A stretch of 64,000 nt of DNA from Macrotis lagotis (Eukaryota > Chordata > Mammalia > Peramelemorphia > Peramelidae). Location of the stretch: assembly GCF_037893015.1 (NCBI RefSeq), contig NC_133658.1, positions 638,972,825-639,036,824 on the forward strand. Reading direction: 5' to 3'. The translations under genes were made by a program, and so were the position numbers. The notes under the pieces were generated by a model. It did no database searches. It saw nothing but the letters and a program-made list of their open reading frames with translations, and was not told the origin of the DNA. Positions 43,225 to 53,583 of the stretch are shown here, in pieces. How positions within the stretch are numbered: the stretch's first letter is position 1; every line of letters starts with the position of its first letter.

Positions 43225-43705
43225 ATAACAACAAACATTTATTAAGCATATACTATTTCCAAATACTCCAAGCACTGGGAATACAGTGAAAGGCAAAAAA
43301 AAAGTCCCTGCTCTCAAGGATGTCATAGTCAAATGGGAGAGACAATGTGAAAACAACTATGCACAAACAAGCTGTATACAGGAGAAATTTAAAATAATCA
43401 ACATAAAGAAGGTGCTTAAAGGGGTTGAGAAGATGCTTTTTTGCAGAAAAGAGACTAAAAAATAAAGGAATCTAAGAAGTGAAGATGAGGGGGAGAATTT
43501 TGGACATAGAAGACAGCCAGGGAAAGGATAGACAAAGATACCTTCACAGCCAGGTAAGGATAGAAAATATCCTGAAAGGAACAGTAAGGATTGCAGGGTA
43601 CATAGGGAAAGGGGGGAGATGAAGCTGAAGGGCTTTGAATGCCAATTTAAGATTCAATATTTGATTTTAAGTTTGAGAGGGAATCCATGGAGTTCATTGA
43701 TTCAC
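43225..43705 (-). mobile_element. L2 LINE 3' UTR, long copy
   Basis: 'caaacatttattaagcatat', 'caagcactgggaatacagtg', 'agtccctgctctcaaggatg', 'caaacaagctgtatacagga', 'gaagacagccagggaaagga', 'aaggaacagtaaggattgca', 'gctgaagggctttgaatgcc' and 'aatccatggagttcattgat'. Starts directly at the L1 junction. Confidence 0.88.
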
Positions 43706-43719
43706 ATGCAATAGCACAG

Positions 43720-43900
43720 ATACAAGAAGCAATGTGCTGGTTGAGGAAATGGTCCAGTCTTCAGAGGATCTTATTAGTTAAAGCTACCGAAAACAAGACT
43801 GGGCTGTCCTGGGAGATAGCAGCTTTCCCTTCATTAGTTATCTTAAAGCAAAGGTTGGATGACCCTTGCCAAGGATGTTGTGGAGCAGAAATATCAAACT
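43720..43900 (+). mobile_element. L3/CR1 LINE 3' fragment
   Basis: 'gctgtcctgggagatagcag', 'ctttcccttcattagttatc', 'ttaaagcaaaggttggatga' and 'cccttgccaaggatgttgtg' match the CR1-clade 3' UTR. Confidence 0.65.
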
Positions 43901-43926
43901 CAAATAAAAACTGAGGTCACTAAACA

Positions 43927-43930
<4 letters not shown>

Positions 43931-43974
<44 letters not shown>
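43931..43974. repeat. (GT)n microsatellite
   Basis: About 22 uninterrupted GT units. Confidence 0.97.
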
Positions 43975-43976
<2 letters not shown>

Positions 43977-44646
43977 ACATTCACTCCAGGACTGCACCAA
44001 TTTTTGCCAGCATAATAACTCCTTATATCATTACATTAAAAGACAGAAGAGAATTCTGATAATGGAAAGGAAAAAGTTTCTTAACCTAAACATTTGCACC
44101 ATAGCTACTGGTAGGTCTTCACTTCCTTTGTCCAGTGGTTTTTGAAATACCACAAAACTAAGGGTCATATCCTCTCCTTTGTGGGACGTAGCCATTTCAA
44201 ACCAAAAATTTCAATTTCCTGAAGGTAACTAGAGGTCACTATTCCAGGACTGACTGGATCAGAATGCAATACTGCCTGGTTCCTAGATCCTGTTGGAGAC
44301 TCTCCAAGTTGTCAGTGGCTCCACCTGTACAAAGCTGATTAACTATGAATAGAGGCAATCAGAGATAAAATATGGAGAATAGATATATATGAATATGTAC
44401 AACTTTTGACTAGGTTATCATAAGACATAAGAAATTAAACTATTATGAGAGCATCTAACAGGTTTTGAGTCCAGACCTTTCTTGGAGTAGTTCTTTCTCT
44501 TCCTCCATATGTGAGAAACCTGATTCTCCCTCTTCCTTCCTCACTTCAATCAGCTTCCATCGCTATTCATAAACAAACCTTTTCCTAAGCACCTCTAGCT
44601 AATTAGGAAGTAGATTATCATCTAAAATATTCAGATCCTACCCCTC
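43975..44646. other. unassigned intergenic sequence
   Basis: Complex, non-repetitive sequence with no exon that I can support. Confidence 0.4.
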
Positions 44647-44654
44647 CTTTAGAC
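44647..44654 (+). repeat. 8-bp target-site duplication, left
   Basis: 'ctttagac' is repeated exactly at 44851-44858 around the MITE. Confidence 0.92.
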
Positions 44655-44850
44655 CAGAGATGGGGAACTTCAAGTCCACGGGTTATATTGATTTGGCACT
44701 GCCAAGGCAACCAACTGCAGACCAGACTCAAAATTCAATAAATCTAATAGTTTAGGGGTGAATTAATAAAATATCTGACCAAACATAGGCCTTGAATGAT
44801 GTTAAAAATATTCAAATGGTCCTTTGTAGAAAAAAGGTTCCCTACCCCTA
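44655..44850. mobile_element. hAT-type MITE (non-autonomous DNA transposon)
   Basis: A 196-bp element. Its left end 'cagagatggggaac' and right end 'ggttccctacccct' are terminal inverted repeats of the hAT 'caggggtggggaacc' type. Perfect 8-bp direct repeats (ctttagac) flank it, the hallmark of hAT insertion. The interior holds 'tttggcactgccaaggcaac' and 'aaatggtcctttgtagaaaa', also seen in related mammalian MITEs. No transposase. It resembles Charlie-type elements; the exact family is not assigned. Confidence 0.9.
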
Positions 44851-44858
44851 CTTTAGAC
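44851..44858 (+). repeat. 8-bp target-site duplication, right
   Basis: Exact copy of 44647-44654. Confidence 0.92.
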
Positions 44859-44871
44859 TGATAAATAAATC

Positions 44872-44992
44872 TATCAACAAGCATTTAAGTATTTTCCATG
44901 TGCCAGGCATTGTACTAGTCATTAAAAATAGGAAGACAAAAGTGAAATAGTTCCCTGAGTAGTTTGCATTCTAGTGAGAGAGGGGAGATTAT
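44872..44992 (-). mobile_element. L2 LINE 3' end
   Basis: 'caacaagcatttaagtattt', 'tccatgtgccaggcattgta', 'ctagtcattaaaaataggaa' and 'tagtttgcattctagtgaga'. A likely continuation is at 45325-45395 ('aggagtgtgagaaacagtag', 'agtttggctggacctta') on the far side of AT-rich arrays. Confidence 0.8.
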
Positions 44993-44999
44993 ATATAAT

Positions 45000-45018
45000 A
45001 TGTATGTATGTATGCTTG

Positions 45019-45049
<31 letters not shown>

Positions 45050-45085
45050 GTGTATATTGAATATATATATATGTATATGCTATAT
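45000..45085. repeat. (TA)n/(TATG)n microsatellite
   Basis: Alternating TATG and TA arrays, with a second TA run at about 45260-45290; both split an L2 copy. Confidence 0.92.
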
Positions 45086-45324
45086 AGAACATGGTATATT
45101 TCATTAACACATAAGGAATATTTTAATGAAATATTTATTGAATACTGAGTCATAAAGTAAGGGCACTGCTTTTATTAATCAAACTAAAGAAATTTTAAAA
45201 TTATTTTTTAATTAATGACTATTCTTAATTTTTAATATTTATTAAATATTTTTAATTTTATATATAATATATATATAATATACATATATTTGGACACAAG
45301 GTATACCATAAGACATCTAGTATA
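45086..45324. other. AT-rich spacer within a split L2
   Basis: Extremely AT-rich with many TTAAT and TATA runs; no other feature. Confidence 0.5.
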
Positions 45325-45395
45325 AAAGTCCAGGGGACAGGAGTGTGAGAAACAGTAGAAGTCAGTTTGGCTGGACCTTACTTAGTGTGTCCAGG
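45325..45395 (-). mobile_element. L2 LINE 3' UTR continuation
   Basis: 'acaggagtgtgagaaacagt' and 'gtcagtttggctggacctta' correspond to the L2 block normally 150-250 bp inside the 3' end. Confidence 0.6.
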
Positions 45396-45414
45396 TCAAA
45401 GTTTTGTGAAGGCC

Positions 45415-45540
45415 TCATTTCTCTGTATTTCTCTTCTGTCTGTGCCTTTTTTTTTTTTAATATCCCCAGCACTAGTACAGTGCCTGCATAAAGAGTCTCT
45501 TAAGAAATGCTTCTTGATTACCTGAATGATTGACTAACCA
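45415..45540 (+). mobile_element. L2 LINE 3' end
   Basis: 'tctgtgcctttttttttttt', 'aatatccccagcactagtac', 'agtgcctgcataaagagtct' and 'cttaagaaatgcttcttgat'. Confidence 0.75.
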
Positions 45541-45594
45541 GCACATCTACCAGTGCAAGCATGATATCTTGGGAAAAAGTGATAGGTTTGGAAA

Positions 45595-45715
45595 GAGGAT
45601 CTAGGTCCAAATTCTCTATCTTCTTCATGTAATCTCTTAATTATAAAAATCATAGATAACCTCTAAAGGTCTTTCTCATTCTAATTCTCATTCTATATGT
45701 CCCCATGATTCAACT
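45595..45715 (+). mobile_element. MIR-like fragment
   Basis: 'ggatctaggtccaaattctc' and 'ataacctctaaaggtctttc' are the only landmarks. Weak. Confidence 0.35.
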
Positions 45716-45719
45716 TCTA

Positions 45720-46515
45720 GCAAATTCCCTTCTCTCTTGTAACCTGTTCCTATGTATTCTATTTTCCCTTTAGCCTCTACTCTAGACATATGTCAGATCT
45801 TGATCTACTGTCCATTCTATAGGCCTTCTTTCTGAAGTCCTTGTCAGCACATAGTTCTATTAACTTATTTTTGTCCTGAATGCATTGAAAGAATCTGATC
45901 TCAAGAATATCTAAGAGGATAGAATTAATGCCATCTTCTCTCTTCATAGATATTCCTTATCTTGAAAAAAAAAGTCTTTATTCCCAGCTGCTCCCTCTAG
46001 TTAAGACTTTTTTTTCCTTCTTCTGTTCAAAGCCAAATTTCTCAAATGGATAATTCTCTACTTCCTTATACCCCGCCTAATCTATCAAATCTCTTTAACC
46101 GGGCTTACACCCTTACTATTACTCAACTAAATGATTTCTTAATTGTCTCTTAATTTCAAATCTCATTGTTATTTTCTCAAGCTGTTCTACTCATTTAGAA
46201 TTCCTCCCTGTACCTTTCTTTTGAAACCCAACTAACTCTTGAAGTTTCAATTGAAAATATACTTCTTTCTGAAAAAGCTTTTTCTTGAAGTTTCAAATGC
46301 TTTTTCTCACCAGTCATATCACTCTCATTCTATTTTTGATAGCAATCTTATTGATGTGTATATTGTGTTTTGTTTTGTTCAGATATGTGATTTATATCCC
46401 CAATTAGATTGTAAGCTCTTCAAGGGTAGGAACCATGTCCTATTTTTTTATCTCCCCAAAACAATTTTCATGATGATTTAAACATGATAGGCAACTAATG
46501 GCTATTTGTTCAAAT
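45720..46515 (+). mobile_element. L2 LINE fragment: RT-side scraps and 3' UTR
   Basis: 'aatttctcaaatggataatt', 'aaccgggcttacacccttac' and 'aactaaatgatttcttaatt' correspond to L2 reverse-transcriptase coding DNA (consensus '...tggcttccgccctcatcattcaactgaaact...'). 'tttgaaacccaactaactct', 'cttgatgtgtatattg'-like and 'ttagattgtaagctcttcaa' then reach the 3' end. Internal deletion between the two parts. Confidence 0.65.
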
Positions 46516-47039
46516 AATTAACTTATTAAGAGTGGGGATTAATACCAATTTAATATATGATGTATATTATATTTATAATATAATATAGTTTATTGTATAA
46601 TATTAAGATAATTAATGAGTGGATTTTTATGTTATTATTGACAATAATTAGTACAATCCCTTTATTTATGCTACAAATAGTGTTAATTATAAATTTCACT
46701 TCTTGTGCTCTTGAAAAGTTGCTTGCAAATTAGGTTTTTGAAAATCAAATCATATATTAAATGAACTGGAAGACCTGACTGCTATTAAAGGGAATGATGA
46801 GTTAAGTTCTTTGCAAATGTAAAGAATTCTAATATAAAATGAATAATTACTCTCTAACATATCTTTTTTTTAATAAATCAGAACTTCTGCATGGCAGCTT
46901 TTCTTCCTACAAATGAAGTTTCCTCTAAAAAGTACGTATCTATCCATTTCTCTTTTTCATTTTCATATCCTAGTCAATTATTTTTTTAAAATTCATATTT
47001 GCCTATAGTCTTATTTCTTTACCATCTAGATTCTAGGCT
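46516..47039. other. unassigned AT-rich sequence
   Basis: Very AT-rich at 46540-46620; no repeat or gene recognised. Confidence 0.4.
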
Positions 47040-47520
47040 AATTTCTTTCAAACCCTTGGTAACTCGCAAATTTATGCCACTGTATAATATGAATGTGAAG
47101 TCCATGGTGAAAACCATGGTACAGAAATGTGAAAATGAAGATTTCACATAGATACTTCTCATAAAGCAAATGGGGATGTGTTCTCATAGTAATTCTATAC
47201 AGTTTGTGTCCAGGATCAAGCACAAAATACAAACTCACTCACATCTGGGTTCAGCCACACACTATTTACCAGCTGGCTCAGCTGGACAGAATCATTTTTC
47301 TGGCTGCATGCAGAGTCATAAGGTGGAAATCTGATTAGTCTTCCATTTAATAGAGCCCAAAGCTATTAATAATAAATCCATGGGAAATAGTTTAATTAAA
47401 AACTTGAAACTATTGTCAGACAAAAATCACCTAATATAAAAATAATTTATAATGCAGACCCTAATTAATAATTTACCTCCTAGGGTAAAAAAATTATCAA
47501 AAGTAATTACAATTAAAGTA
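47040..47520. other. candidate conserved non-coding block
   Basis: Non-repetitive sequence with a texture unlike its surroundings. 'tccatggtgaaaaccatggt' near 47101 holds an inverted CCATGGT pair. Around 47270 is an E-box-rich string 'accagctggctcagctggac' with two CAGCTG motifs. 47380-47520 is dense in TAAT/ATTA homeodomain-type cores. No open frame supports coding. An enhancer-like role is inference only. Confidence 0.25.
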
Positions 47521-47764
47521 TAGTATTTCTTTTTAAAAGATAATAGGATAATACTAAGAAGCTAAAGTAATCCCCACGCAACAAGTTCAGTTACTGTCTC
47601 CATCAAATTTTGTTTTTTAATAAATATATAATTTTTAAAGTAATACATTTTAAACCTTAATATGAAAATTGGTGATCCCATAACTTGAAGTTAAGAAAAT
47701 TAAATGTATGGTTTTAAATTTAAAGCAACTCCTAAATGTGGTTTTAGATAATTCTATATTAGAA
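47521..47764. other. unassigned AT-rich sequence
   Basis: No repeat or gene recognised. Confidence 0.35.
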
Positions 47765-47960
47765 GGATATTTAATAATTTTAGGAGATTCAGAAAAGAAC
47801 AATCAAATGATTAAGGCTTGGATAAGCTATTTAAGTTGACTTAAAGTAAGCCACATTAAGTTACTGACCTGAAACCTCTCTCTGATTAAACCATTGGCAG
47901 CCAGGGAGAGAACACAGGGGAAAATAGCTCAAGAAGGTTAGAAGAGAGAATTTTAGACTG
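47765..47960 (+). mobile_element. L3/CR1 LINE fragment
   Basis: 'gattcagaaaagaacaatca' followed by 'aatgattaaggcttggataa' resembles the CR1-clade '...gaggagggcaaccaaaatggtgaaggccttgag' segment. The remainder, with 'gaaggttagaagagagaatt', fits only loosely. Confidence 0.4.
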
Positions 47961-48044
47961 ATCATAGGGGTTTCCATTTGGGGGTACCCAAACTATAGAC
48001 AGAAGTCCACTTAACTCTCAAGTTTTTTTTTTTTTAATGAATAG

Positions 48045-48285
48045 ATTACAGGGTTTGGAGTCAGGGAGACTCACATTTAATACTCAAAAATTACATGTGA
48101 TAAGCAAGTCACTGAGTTACTCTGAGCATCAGTTTTATTATCTGAAAATGAGGAAGGGGTATGCCTATAGTACCTATCCCATGGGGTTGCTATGAGGTTC
48201 AAATGAGATAGTATATTTAAAGCACATTGAAAACCATGAATTGCTATTAAAATGTCAGTAATCGTTATAATTTTCAAGTACCATA
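48045..48285 (+). mobile_element. MIR-family SINE, nearly full length
   Basis: 'tttggagtcagggagactca', 'gataagcaagtcactgagtt', 'gcatcagttttattatctga', 'aaatgaggaaggggtatgcc', 'catggggttgctatgaggtt' and 'caaatgagatagtatattta', ending 'ttgctattaaaatgtcagta'. Confidence 0.85.
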
Positions 48286-49081
48286 TAACTTACTGAAGCC
48301 TCATGTGGTGGAAATGATACCCTAAGGCCCTGCCTCATACAGGTTCTTTAAAAGTATTGAAATTGGTTCCCAATTTAGAAGAATAAGACTTGGGTCATTG
48401 ACAAACTTCCTGGTTACTTGGGCACAAAAATAGTTAGAATCCAGTTCTAACCCCATACCAGCAGGATTGCTAATATCAGGCTAGCTGAGCTAAATCAAAG
48501 CTATAAACTCACTGGATATCCTTTCTCTGCTCTCCTTCCCTTATTCTGCCAAAGTAAGTCTCCATTTAAACTTTAGGTAGACCTTGAGGGACCCATTGTT
48601 AAAATAAAGGTCAATCCAAACTGAGAAAGTTTTGGCACCCCATTTCTACACAAGTCTCTGATTAGTTAAGAGGAAGAATCAGCAGATAAACAAGAGAGTT
48701 ATTAGGTAACATGATGTTATTTGAAGTACTCTGTCCAAAAAAAATAGATTTTCTCTCAAACTGAGGGAAAGTGTTAGTATTAGGTCCAACCAAGTAGGAC
48801 AAGCAAAAGTTCTTCCACTGTCCTTCTTCCAAATTTAAGCTTGAACTTTCAAAGAAAAATGACTTCTTTTGCAATAAAGAAAAAGAGAAAGAAAATAGTC
48901 CTCTAAGTCTTGTTTTCAGAGCATAGAAATGAAAACTGTAACTGGAGAACTGTACAGGAAATGTTCTGGTGTCTCACGCCTAGAGATGAATTCAACATCA
49001 TTTTGAAAGATTAGTCAGATGAATAAAAGGTTGGGCTATGTACACAGGAGCCATTGATGACATGCTTGTTGAATGGATATC
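48286..49081. other. unassigned intergenic sequence
   Basis: Complex sequence without recognised repeats or exons. Confidence 0.4.
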
Positions 49082-49278
49082 AGCTGCATGGTACAGTGAA
49101 AGAATACTGGGCTAAAATTCAAGAGACTTAGATTCTAGTCGCAGATCTTCAGAAACTATCAATGTGACCTTGAGCAAGCTTTCTCACTTTCTGAGACTTG
49201 GCTTCTTCATCTCTAAGATAAAGGAGTTGACTTAGATCTCTACATACCTTCATGGAAGCTCTATAATTCAATGAAAAC
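49082..49278 (+). mobile_element. MIR-family SINE
   Basis: tRNA-like head 'gcatggtacagtgaaagaat', then 'ttagattctagtcgcagatc', 'tgtgaccttgagcaagcttt', 'cttcttcatctctaagataa' and 'ggagttgacttagatctcta'. Close to full length. Confidence 0.85.
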
Positions 49279-50099
49279 GGAATTATTCTAAAGAATTTCA
49301 AAAAGTGATCCTTTAGCCTCTTTTTTCCAGTCTCTGGTTATTGGGGAATGTTTTAACAAAAAGGAAGCTCTTCTATACATATAAGCCAAAAACGAATCTC
49401 TTTACACTCCACATCATGGTTCCTTATTCATTTTGGTAGCACTTTCCTTCTTTGCTCTCCCCTTCCTCTTTCTCTTATTTTTCCCTACCCCATTTCCCTT
49501 TTTCTCACCAACTTTCTGTTTGCCTCTGATTATGGTCAGCACTCATTAATTCTGTGTTTAAAATCTTGTTTAACCCCATTCATGATTCTCATTATTAAAC
49601 AACTTGCCAAGCCCCTGACCTGGAGATGTGAATCTTCACTGATAAGATATTCACTGATAGACATTTCAACAATTTCTTATACAAATACATGCCTTTTTTG
49701 CTTTGTTTCCATTACCTACCCACAATGAGTAGACTAAAGTCTCATTTTGATTCCTCCTTGTGATTTGGGCATGACCTTGGGTTCCCATAGACAGTGACCA
49801 TTCAGTCTGAATCTAACAAGAGATGTCAATTGTTCAAGTACCAGCCTTGCTGAGTTCTGTTAAATTCTGATAAGCACATTACCTGAAGATACACTTTGAA
49901 GAAATGAATTAGGAGGAGGGGAGGATACTTTTAGCTAATATGACATCTCTAAGGGGTGCAAAGGGGTGGAGGGTTGGTGATCCATTTTAGTAGAGAGAAT
50001 TCTCAGACGGATAAAACCAAATATCCTTGAAGTATTCGAATATACAGACTGACTTTAAAAATCTTTCCAGAAAGGAGGCAATTTACACAAACAACTTTT
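49279..50099. other. unassigned intergenic sequence
   Basis: Pyrimidine-rich at 49440-49520; otherwise unremarkable. No exon. Confidence 0.4.
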
Positions 50100-50630
50100 A
50101 AAACTTGATGACATCAGGCATGTGCAGACATACAACTTAAAGGAACTTAAAGGGCAAGGCTCATAGACATAGTTGGCTTGGGCCCCAGGATTTAACTCAA
50201 TAGCATTACTTATGTAAACCTAGATTTCTCAACCACATGGACAGCTGAATCACACTGCACCCATGTTACACCTGCCAACATTCCCGGCTGAAAAACAACT
50301 CCATTTAATGGTGTGCAGCGATTTAGAGAAGGTGGGGGAAGGGCTCCTTGATAATCCGAGGACACAAGAGGCAGCATCTTTCTTGTAAGATTAGTCAGAT
50401 GCAGGGGAGGGTGGGCAGCTTTTCAAAATTAGAGCTGAACATGACAGAGAGTGGCTAGCATCAGGTGGGAAAAGTTACACAATGTTCTGGGAATCTGGCG
50501 CCGATACTGTGCTGGCTAAGCTGGTACACTCAGCCGGTGCAGGATGCTATCAGGACATTCAAATCAAGCTCTCTTTCTACAGTAACGAAAAGGACATAAT
50601 GTGATGCTGGTTTCACAAAGCAAACTTCTA
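50100..50630. other. candidate conserved non-coding block with clustered CpGs
   Basis: The least AT-biased, repeat-free stretch in the window. CpGs, rare elsewhere outside SINEs, recur here ('cattcccggctg', 'gtgcagcgattt', 'ataatccgagga', 'ctggcgccgatac', 'ctcagccggtgc', 'agtaacgaaaag'). No frame longer than a few dozen codons covers it. Retained CpGs in unique DNA can reflect selection or hypomethylation at an enhancer. That is inference, since conservation cannot be tested here. Confidence 0.3.
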
Positions 50631-51125
50631 TTAGAATGAAATTTCATTTGGGAAGCCAAGATAGCTTAGTCTTTGAGTCTCAAAAAAGGACATGCATGTT
50701 TCAATTTAAAAAAAAAAAAAACATTCTCAGAGCCCCTTTTCATTTATCTTGTTTTGTTCTTCAAGACCTAGGAAACAATAAAATGAAATTATCACTCTCA
50801 CTAGCCCAACATTGTTGGTTACTCTCCCTGATCAAGAAGGGTAGGTGGTAAGGTGACAGCATCACACTATGGTCCCTAAAAATATTAAGGAAGAAAATAT
50901 GACAACATTTCACCAAATCGTTGCACTATTGAAGGACTCTTGGGGCATTATGCTATGATAGATTAGAATCTTGGCTAGATCTAGATGAAGATGAGAATAG
51001 AGACACCAAAAAGAATTCTTCCCTTGTAGAAGAAGACAGGAGAGGAGAGATAGAAGGGAGAAGAAGGGAGGTGAAGGGAGGTGAAGGGACTGGAAGGGAG
51101 GGGAGAAAATACTCAGTCTGGGGCA
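50631..51125. other. unassigned intergenic sequence
   Basis: Includes a purine-rich GAAGGGAGGTGAAGG-like run at 51030-51105. The 71-codon frame at 50636-50851 has no domain. Confidence 0.4.
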
Positions 51126-51140
51126 CTCTGCCTGGCTTTT
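51126..51140 (+). repeat. 15-bp target-site duplication, left
   Basis: 'ctctgcctggctttt' is repeated exactly at 51294-51308. Confidence 0.95.
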
Positions 51141-51293
51141 TTTTTAGGTTTTTTGCAAGGCAATGGGGTTAAGTGACTTGCCTAAGGCCACACAGCTAGG
51201 TAATCATTAAGTGTCTGAGGTAGATTTGAACTCAGGTCCTTCGGACTCCAGGGCTGGTATTCTATCCACCATTCTATTGACACCTAGCTGCCC
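51141..51293 (-). mobile_element. tRNA-derived WSINE/WALLSI-type SINE, young
   Basis: Complement copy: 'ttttttgcaaggcaatgggg', 'gacttgcctaaggccacaca', 'gctaggtaatcattaagtgt', 'gatttgaactcaggtccttc', 'tattctatccacc' and 'cacctagctgccc'. 'attctattga' at 51271-51280 looks like a small insertion next to the A-box region. Perfect 15-bp duplications flank it. Confidence 0.95.
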
Positions 51294-51308
51294 CTCTGCC
51301 TGGCTTTT
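51294..51308 (+). repeat. 15-bp target-site duplication, right
   Basis: Exact copy of 51126-51140. Confidence 0.95.
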
Positions 51309-51929
51309 GACTGGCTACATGAGAAGACATCAGCTACCCCATCAGGAAAAATGTTTAGACCATCCTAACAGATAGTATTGGAAGTGGTCAATTAGTGTCC
51401 TTGCAGAGATGATATCCAGAAGCTGGCATCGGGGAGCAATCTCCAGAAATGACCACAAATCTACCACCAGCAAAGCCAAGACCATTATAACCACTAGGTC
51501 TAGGAGCCACCATAAGACCCACAGAGCAATGCCCAACTGAGCAGATATTGAGAGGATATAGAACCACAGAAAATCTTATACCTGGGAGAGTCCCACCAAA
51601 GTTGACTCTCACAATGACAGCACCTAGTCTCATCTCAGCCCAAGATTAGAATTCAAATCACCATCTGTGTCATGCACAAGGGTGGTTTTCTTATTGATCG
51701 GGGAATTTGAGTGAACCAACAATATCTCAGTTCCCTAGAATCACCCATCTAAATACTTCACCTACTACCATTTGACCACCCAACCCCAAACAAGCATACC
51801 TCCCCCTAGCCACTCCCATCCTTTGGGGTGTAGAGTAGAACTATAGTTAGCAAACTTTCTCTTCTTCCTCTCTGAATTCATGTGATTTACAGTAGAAGAC
51901 AAACTTAAAAATTTTTCTGCTGATATCAT
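51309..51929. other. unassigned intergenic sequence
   Basis: The minus strand has an 81-codon frame (51388-51633) with a Gly/Val/Ser-rich product and no recognised domain. A decayed processed pseudogene is possible but unsupported. Before the SINE inserted, this stretch was continuous with 51100. Confidence 0.35.
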
Positions 51930-52145
51930 TCCTAGGCCTTTCAATCCTATTCCATTCTACTCTTCTATGAATAAATCTTAATTGTTAGCAAACTTCCCTT
52001 TGTATTAGGCCTCCTCTCACATACTTTCCATCTTCTTGTACTCTCAGAAATCTGGGTCCCTCTCCAGAAAACAATGTATTCCTAAACACCTTCTCCAGTA
52101 CTAGCTATACACTTTTTCATGTCCCCACATATACTGGGCCAAATA
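51930..52145 (+). mobile_element. L2 LINE, endonuclease region
   Basis: 'ttgtactctcagaaatctgg', 'gtccctctccagaaaacaat', 'accttctccagtactagcta' and 'catgtccccacatatactgg' match L2 coding DNA for the endonuclease segment '..SETWLTPEDTASPAALSSGG..HTPRPSGPGG'. This starts a 2.6-kb L2 copy continuing at 52495 and 53584. Confidence 0.65.
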
Positions 52146-52146
52146 A

Positions 52147-52256
52147 TCAATCAATGAATTAATAAATACTTAAGCTCCTTCTATGTGCCAGTTACTGGGA
52201 CTATAAAAACAAAAGGCAAATCAATCCTTGCTCTCAAAGAGTTTGTATTCTAATGG
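52147..52256 (-). mobile_element. L2 LINE 3' end nested in a plus-strand L2
   Basis: 'taataaatacttaagctcct', 'tctatgtgccagttactggg', 'aaaacaaaaggcaaatcaat', 'ccttgctctcaaagagtttg' and 'tattctaatgggg' are the complement of the L2 terminus. It runs directly into the GAAA array. Confidence 0.85.
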
Positions 52257-52438
<182 letters not shown>

Positions 52439-52494
52439 TAGTTTCTCAGTTGCTAAGGTCCATCTATTTATATTTTGCAGGTGTGCTCTCAGTT

Positions 52495-52765
52495 AGAGCC
52501 TAGTGCTGAAGTCTCCTCCTTCTCCTTCTTCATCTTCTTCACCAAACCCCTGCTTTTCATGCTGGGTATGTAGGAAAAGGTGTTCATGTCCTTTTAAACA
52601 CTTTAAATTCCTAGATCATCAATGTCTTCATCTCCTCTTATCTGAGCCTTTCCTTCCCTCAGCTACAGGCAGATATAGCCTTGGTCTTGATCTCACCGTC
52701 ACTCATATAGGTCAGACATCCACAGAAATCCAGAAATCTGAAATTCCTCTCTTGGACCTCTTTTA

Positions 52766-52849
<84 letters not shown>

Positions 52850-53180
52850 CGACTTATTTCCCAGAAAGCAATTTTTCATATACTTTTCACCATAACCCTC
52901 CCTTTTCCTCCAGTCTATCACCCCTCCTCTAGCCTTGCTTTTTTCCCTTTGTAATATTTAAACATAGATATAACCATTTCAAATTTATATTGTTGCCCAC
53001 TGAAAAATCTTTCTTCCCATGGCCTGTTGCAGTTCATACCTTTGCAAACTTCAATGTTAGAGTTACCCTCTCTTCTAAACTTCTCTGCTCCAAATCCCAA
53101 GTTACTGGACACTGCCAGAGCAAGTCACATAATTGTGTTGATTGAATCCATTACAAATTAATGTTATCTAATCTCAATTA
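52495..53180 (+). mobile_element. L2 LINE, endonuclease-to-RT linker region
   Basis: The frame at 52503-52895 encodes LGLDLTVTHIGQTSTEIQKS and EIPLLDLF, the counterpart of L2 'GLDLVITHKCSTST..NSEIPLSDHNLLTF'. Downstream, Pro/Ser/Leu-rich coding-like DNA continues to about 53180 in changing frames. A TGTC/TC array interrupts it at 52767-52849. Confidence 0.65.
52767..52849. repeat. (TGTC)n(TC)n microsatellite
   Basis: About 16 TGTC units with one TTTG variant, then about 10 TC units; inside L2. Confidence 0.97.
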
Positions 53181-53461
53181 GTTTTTTTGATAGAAAGTGA
53201 TCCTTTTGTTGTTTTCTGATTGACTTTATCCCACTCCCCACAGTATCTGTTCCTTTTTTTCATCTCTCCTTAAGTCACATGCACCACCCCTCTCCATTTC
53301 CTCTAAGTAGGACTTGCTTCCCACTATACTAAAAAAATAAAAGCCATGAGCTCGCTTTTCTTCCCAGTTCTATACTCAAATTCCATCAACTTCATCCTTT
53401 AGTTTCTGTTTTTGCTGTGGGTAAGTGGTTCTACTTCTTGTCAAGGTCAAGTCTTTTATGT
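53181..53461. other. unassigned, probably decayed L2
   Basis: Pyrimidine-rich sequence lying between recognisable L2 parts. 'cagttctatactcaaattcc' may belong to the same copy. Confidence 0.35.
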
Positions 53462-53580
53462 ATTCTTTTTCTTTTCTTTTAAATTTTTTTCCTTTGTATT
53501 TTTTTAAATATTGATTTCCAAATTCTCTCCCTCCCTCTCACCCCTCTCCTCCTCAGAAGTGAAGCAACATGATATGCAGT
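53462..53580 (-). mobile_element. L1 LINE 3' end
   Basis: 'tttttttaaatattgatttc', 'caaattctctccctccctct' and 'ctcagaagtgaagcaacatg' match the complement of the extreme L1 3' end seen at 8290. Nested in the L2 copy. Confidence 0.6.
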
Positions 53581-53583
53581 CTT

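Noticed and set aside
51388-51633. Gly-rich 81-codon minus frame, considered as an hnRNP-like processed pseudogene
   Set aside because: The resemblance is limited to Gly/Ser composition; no RRM or characteristic repeats could be aligned.
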